Source: Sperchopsis tessellata
Taxonomy: Eukaryota > Arthropoda > Insecta > Coleoptera > Hydrophilidae
Direction of reading: 5' to 3'
NCBI GenBank assembly: GCA_033557685.1
Contig: JAWQRN010000141.1
Location: forward strand, 1-36,360
Length of the DNA: 36,360 nucleotides
Shown piece by piece: positions 33,960-36,360 of this stretch. The position numbers and the translations under genes are program-made. Each line of letters starts with the position of its first letter. Within the stretch, counting starts at the first letter, position 1. The notes under the pieces were generated by a model that had not been told where the DNA came from, did no database searches, and saw nothing but the letters and a program-made list of their open reading frames with translations.

Positions 33960-34375
33960 AATTAATCAATGTAAGCTGTTTGTCCTGGATGGGAGTCCTG
34001 GACTCGCAGTTTATTTTATAGTTTCTATCTTCTTGATATTTGTGTTGTTCAACACTCGGCAAGTGCAGGCGAGAACAGATCGTATGATGGTCATGTAAAT
34101 GGTGACTTTATTGGCGAGGATGAGACGGCTGTTCCTGTAGACTACTGTGAACATGTTTCTGATCTTTGTGTTTAGTTTTTGTTGGAAGGTGGATATCCCA
34201 AGAGTAGTTTCCTATCTAATGTAAGTGCACAATATTTCCTCCTCTATGCAGATGTCGTGTTTTTGTTTTTCAGTAAATATGATGAATTTTGACTTTTTCG
34301 CGTTTATTTTTAGTTCCCATTTGTCACAGAATACTTCGATTTGGTCGAGTTGTCTTTGAAGTCTACGTATGACGA
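33960..34375 (-). mobile_element. Jockey-type LINE scrap (RT palm end and thumb)
   Basis: On the minus strand, IRRLQRQLDQIEVFCDKWEL then KINAKKSKFIIFTEKQ (34372 to about 34260) is the segment that follows the YADD box in Jockey-type RTs. After a frameshift come QQKLNTKIRNMFTVVYRNSR and NKVTIYMTIIRSVLACTCRV (about 34200-34060), the thumb region that normally reads 'INRNSKLSLxNKLxIYKxIIRPxLTYA'. YADD itself is not included: the fragment starts just after it, where PLE sequence ends. It has stops and one clear frameshift. Only about 400 bases remain. Confidence 0.75.
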
Positions 34376-34429
34376 GTCATTTCCGTAGTTGACCAATAGG
34401 ATCTCAGTACGGTACATCCCTTTCGAAGC

Positions 34430-35420
34430 TTGGAAAATTCAACAAAATAGTTTTCCAAGAGGAAGCAAGAGGAAACCCATTATCACGATTCAGATTTTCC
34501 GAATATTTATATATTTCAATGGACTCTTATTAGTCTAGGGAATTATTTAGAATATTTGGCAAGAATATGCATGTCCTTAAAAGAATATCATGTGAATCTG
34601 ATTCTAATTTATGTTCTGCTCATGGAGATTAGCAAACTGTTTGAGACGGGTTTATTTATCTTATTCACTATAGTGAGTGGATATCGTTATTTTTGTCTAA
34701 CCTATGTACACTAAGCTACATGTACATGTTATTCTGTAAATTCCAGCTGATTGCAAATAAATTGAATATTTCGCAGAAGGAATAATTTTGCTGATCGATG
34801 GTCGGAAAATAGTCTTGCTAGAATGTTAGCGGAGTATCCGTTCTATGTTCTCTGTCCTATTATGCATGTAAGGTAGGTAAGCATGGCCAATAATATCCAG
34901 GTTCTGGATAGGAGGAGAGGGATTTTTAAAACGCTGAGTGGCCTTTTATATAACCGAAAATTTGGATCCGGTGGTTATTAACGTATTACTGACCTTAAAT
35001 AGTTCTTCAGATATATTATCTTTTTCGTTGAGCCTGGAGGCTGTGTAGATCAGATTGACTACTAACATTTTCTGAGAAGGTTAGTGTGAATATGTGTGCG
35101 TGGTCTTGCGCTAGATTGAATGGCCCAGGTTCCATCATCTCGCCTTACAACAAAGATGTTCAAGAACGGGACTACGTTAGAGACCTCAACTTTCATTGTG
35201 AATTGAAAGTTAGTATGGTGACTATTAGTACGTCGTATAAAATGATCAAGAGCCTACAAACCATGAGGCCATACCACAAAAGTGTCATCCATATATCTAA
35301 ACCAACATTACGGTTTAGATTTAAACGATTAGAAAACATATCCTTCAAAATTTGTATTGTTTCTCGGGATGTGTGTGGTATGGAACCATCTTGTTAGAAT
35401 GATCTCTTAATAGTTCTCAC
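34430..35420 (-). mobile_element. Penelope-like element, RT palm to GIY-YIG C-terminus
   Basis: This is a third PLE. Minus-strand order: CWFRYMDDTFVVWPHG with YMDD intact at 35284-35295; the palm/thumb segment TNFQFTMKVEVSNVVPFLNI then FVVRRDDGTW (about 35210-35120); a degenerate 'RKPTHT' region; AYLPYMHNRTENIERILR (about 34880-34830), KTIFRPSISKIIPSAKYS, then SAGIYRITCTCSLVYIG (about 34750-34700), which is the GIY-YIG core with its CxC; TKITIST; AEHKLESDSHDI (about 34620); and a C-terminal IEIYKYSENLNRDNGFPL-like segment (about 34520-34450). The RT fingers are missing. It is inactive through stops and frameshifts. Its sequence clearly differs from the PLE at 4180-5470, so it belongs to another PLE family. 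Confidence 0.85.
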
Positions 35421-35469
35421 CAGTGACAGCAATTGATACACATCTTTAGATTAAAAACAATACGGCTCA

Positions 35470-35690
35470 GAGATGTTCAAAGCATGTCCGTTACACGTTC
35501 ATGGTCCTGGTTTACCTTCCTTTGCACCGCTTCGTAAAATCGCTTAAATAAACGGTAAATTGTCATTTTATGAGACATAGAACAGTTATATTGTCGTCGA
35601 AATGCACGTTAAGTTTCAATAATTAGCCTCTTATTTTTACTAAACACTAAAAAATTGTCAGCACGTCCTCTTGGTTTATATTTGTCCATA
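35470..35690 (-). pseudogene. Tc1/mariner-type transposase N-terminus (DNA-binding region)
   Basis: From the ATG at 35689 a single minus-strand frame runs to a TGA near 35484 with one internal TAA: MDKYKPRGRADNFLVF, then NKRLIIET, stop, RAFRRQYNCSMSHKMTIYRL, FKRFYEA. This matches the N-terminal helix-turn-helix of the insect transposase family that starts 'MExYTxxxRxxIVxxY...SIIxTQRAFRRHF...TIxRLxxRFEE'; the stop replaces the glutamine of TQRAFRR. The catalytic part is not attached. The relic at 13340-13935 has the catalytic part of what is probably the same family but lacks this domain. The upstream flank (35700-35790) could hold the terminal repeat, but I could not confirm it. Confidence 0.7.
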
Positions 35691-36360
35691 ATAGACTTTA
35701 TGCGTCTGCTCTATACAACCCTCAAAACAAAATCGATATAACCTCAAAATAAATAAGTGGCGCAATAAAACCCTACCAAAACTTAGGTTTGTAATCTTGT
35801 ATATGGTATAGTAAAACATAGCAGGATTATTCATTATGAGCAACACAAGTGTATATAAGATAATTTCTTCAGAAAAACATAATCAATCGCCATCATTGAA
35901 CCAAACGTATTATTAATATTAATTAATGCAACACAAACAAAGGCATGTACGGTACCACACTGACCAAACGGCCATATCAATAGTTGTTCCTGAGTAGCCT
36001 GTCAGTGATAAGATGGTAAGTAGAATATTATAAAGATACACCACCCTAAAAACATTTTATGAAACCACTGAAAATTACCCTTTGCGTTCTAAAGCTTAGT
36101 GTTTTCCCATCTTTTCTTTTCCTGATTTTATATTTTAAAGAGACTCCCATTACTTGAAGGAAATTTTAATTTTCGTTTTCTTTAATCTGCTTATAAATAT
36201 TAATACCTTCTGCTTGATTGAAATTCCGTTTACTGGTATTCTTTTCTAAGGGCAATTTTATATCCATAGTATCAGTTGCTTTTCCATTTTCTCTTTGATA
36301 ATATCTCTTATGTATGATAACGACCATACACTTAAGTTGGTCCAGTAACCACAGATTTTC
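35691..36360. other. No recognisable gene
   Basis: The AT-rich right end of the window. I see no protein match or clear repeat. GGCGCAATAAAACCCTACCA at 35759-35778 may be part of the transposon end belonging to the transposase N-terminus, but its partner is not in the window. Confidence 0.4.

Noticed and set aside
1..36360. CRISPR array, tRNA, rRNA or bacterial-type operon features
   Set aside because: No regularly spaced repeats, no cloverleaf with A/B box sequences and no rRNA-like blocks were seen. The window is eukaryotic.

Overview
The window looks like a piece of an AT-rich insect (or at least arthropod) nuclear genome. It is mostly a graveyard of transposable elements and contains no host gene that I can support. 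There are no operons, ribosome binding sites, rRNA or tRNA genes, or CRISPR arrays. No open frame is longer than about 155 codons, and nearly every recognisable protein match is broken by stops, frameshifts or deletions. The mixture of Jockey/I-type and RTE-type LINEs, Penelope-like elements (PLEs) with GIY-YIG endonuclease, mariner, a second Tc1/mariner-type transposase family and piggyBac is typical of insects. I cannot name the order or species from sequence alone.

Layout. Bases 1-2600: AT-rich DNA without recognisable content. 2600-3500 (-): a weak LINE-like relic. 4180-5470 (-): 3' part of a PLE with a readable GIY-YIG domain and a long 3' tail. 6240-8100 (+): a LINE reverse transcriptase relic. 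8100-12930: nearly 5 kb with nothing firm except one odd minus-strand frame. 12955-13165 (+): a second PLE scrap. 13340-13935 (-): catalytic half of a Tc1/mariner-type transposase, directly abutting an RTE-type LINE (13950-15850, -) that has lost both catalytic aspartates of its reverse transcriptase. 15993-16313: a foldback repeat. 17755-19400 (+): a Jockey/I-type LINE relic with RT and RNase H pieces.

From about 19.4 to 28.8 kb elements lie almost end to end: a piggyBac relic (19418-21372), a mariner with both terminal inverted repeats (21398-22450), a second copy of the PLE 3' tail (22455-22860), a 186-bp MITE (23468-23653) and a nearly full-length Jockey/I-type LINE on the minus strand (about 23655-28760; gag-like ORF1 with an Asn-rich leader and three CCHC knuckles, then APE, RT, RNase H and a C-terminal zinc motif). 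30267-31508 holds an inverted pair of an unidentified ~400-bp repeat. 33960-35690 (-) holds a LINE RT scrap, a third PLE with a YMDD reverse transcriptase and GIY-YIG remnant, and the DNA-binding N-terminus of a Tc1/mariner-type transposase.

The parts do not form a pathway. What they record is the order of insertion and decay. I did not find a convincing undescribed functional system. The most interesting unexplained structures are the duplicated PLE tail with a hammerhead-like core motif, the large inverted duplication near 31 kb, and the two foldback elements. Element borders are mostly estimates to within tens of bases, because they rest on reading homology by eye.
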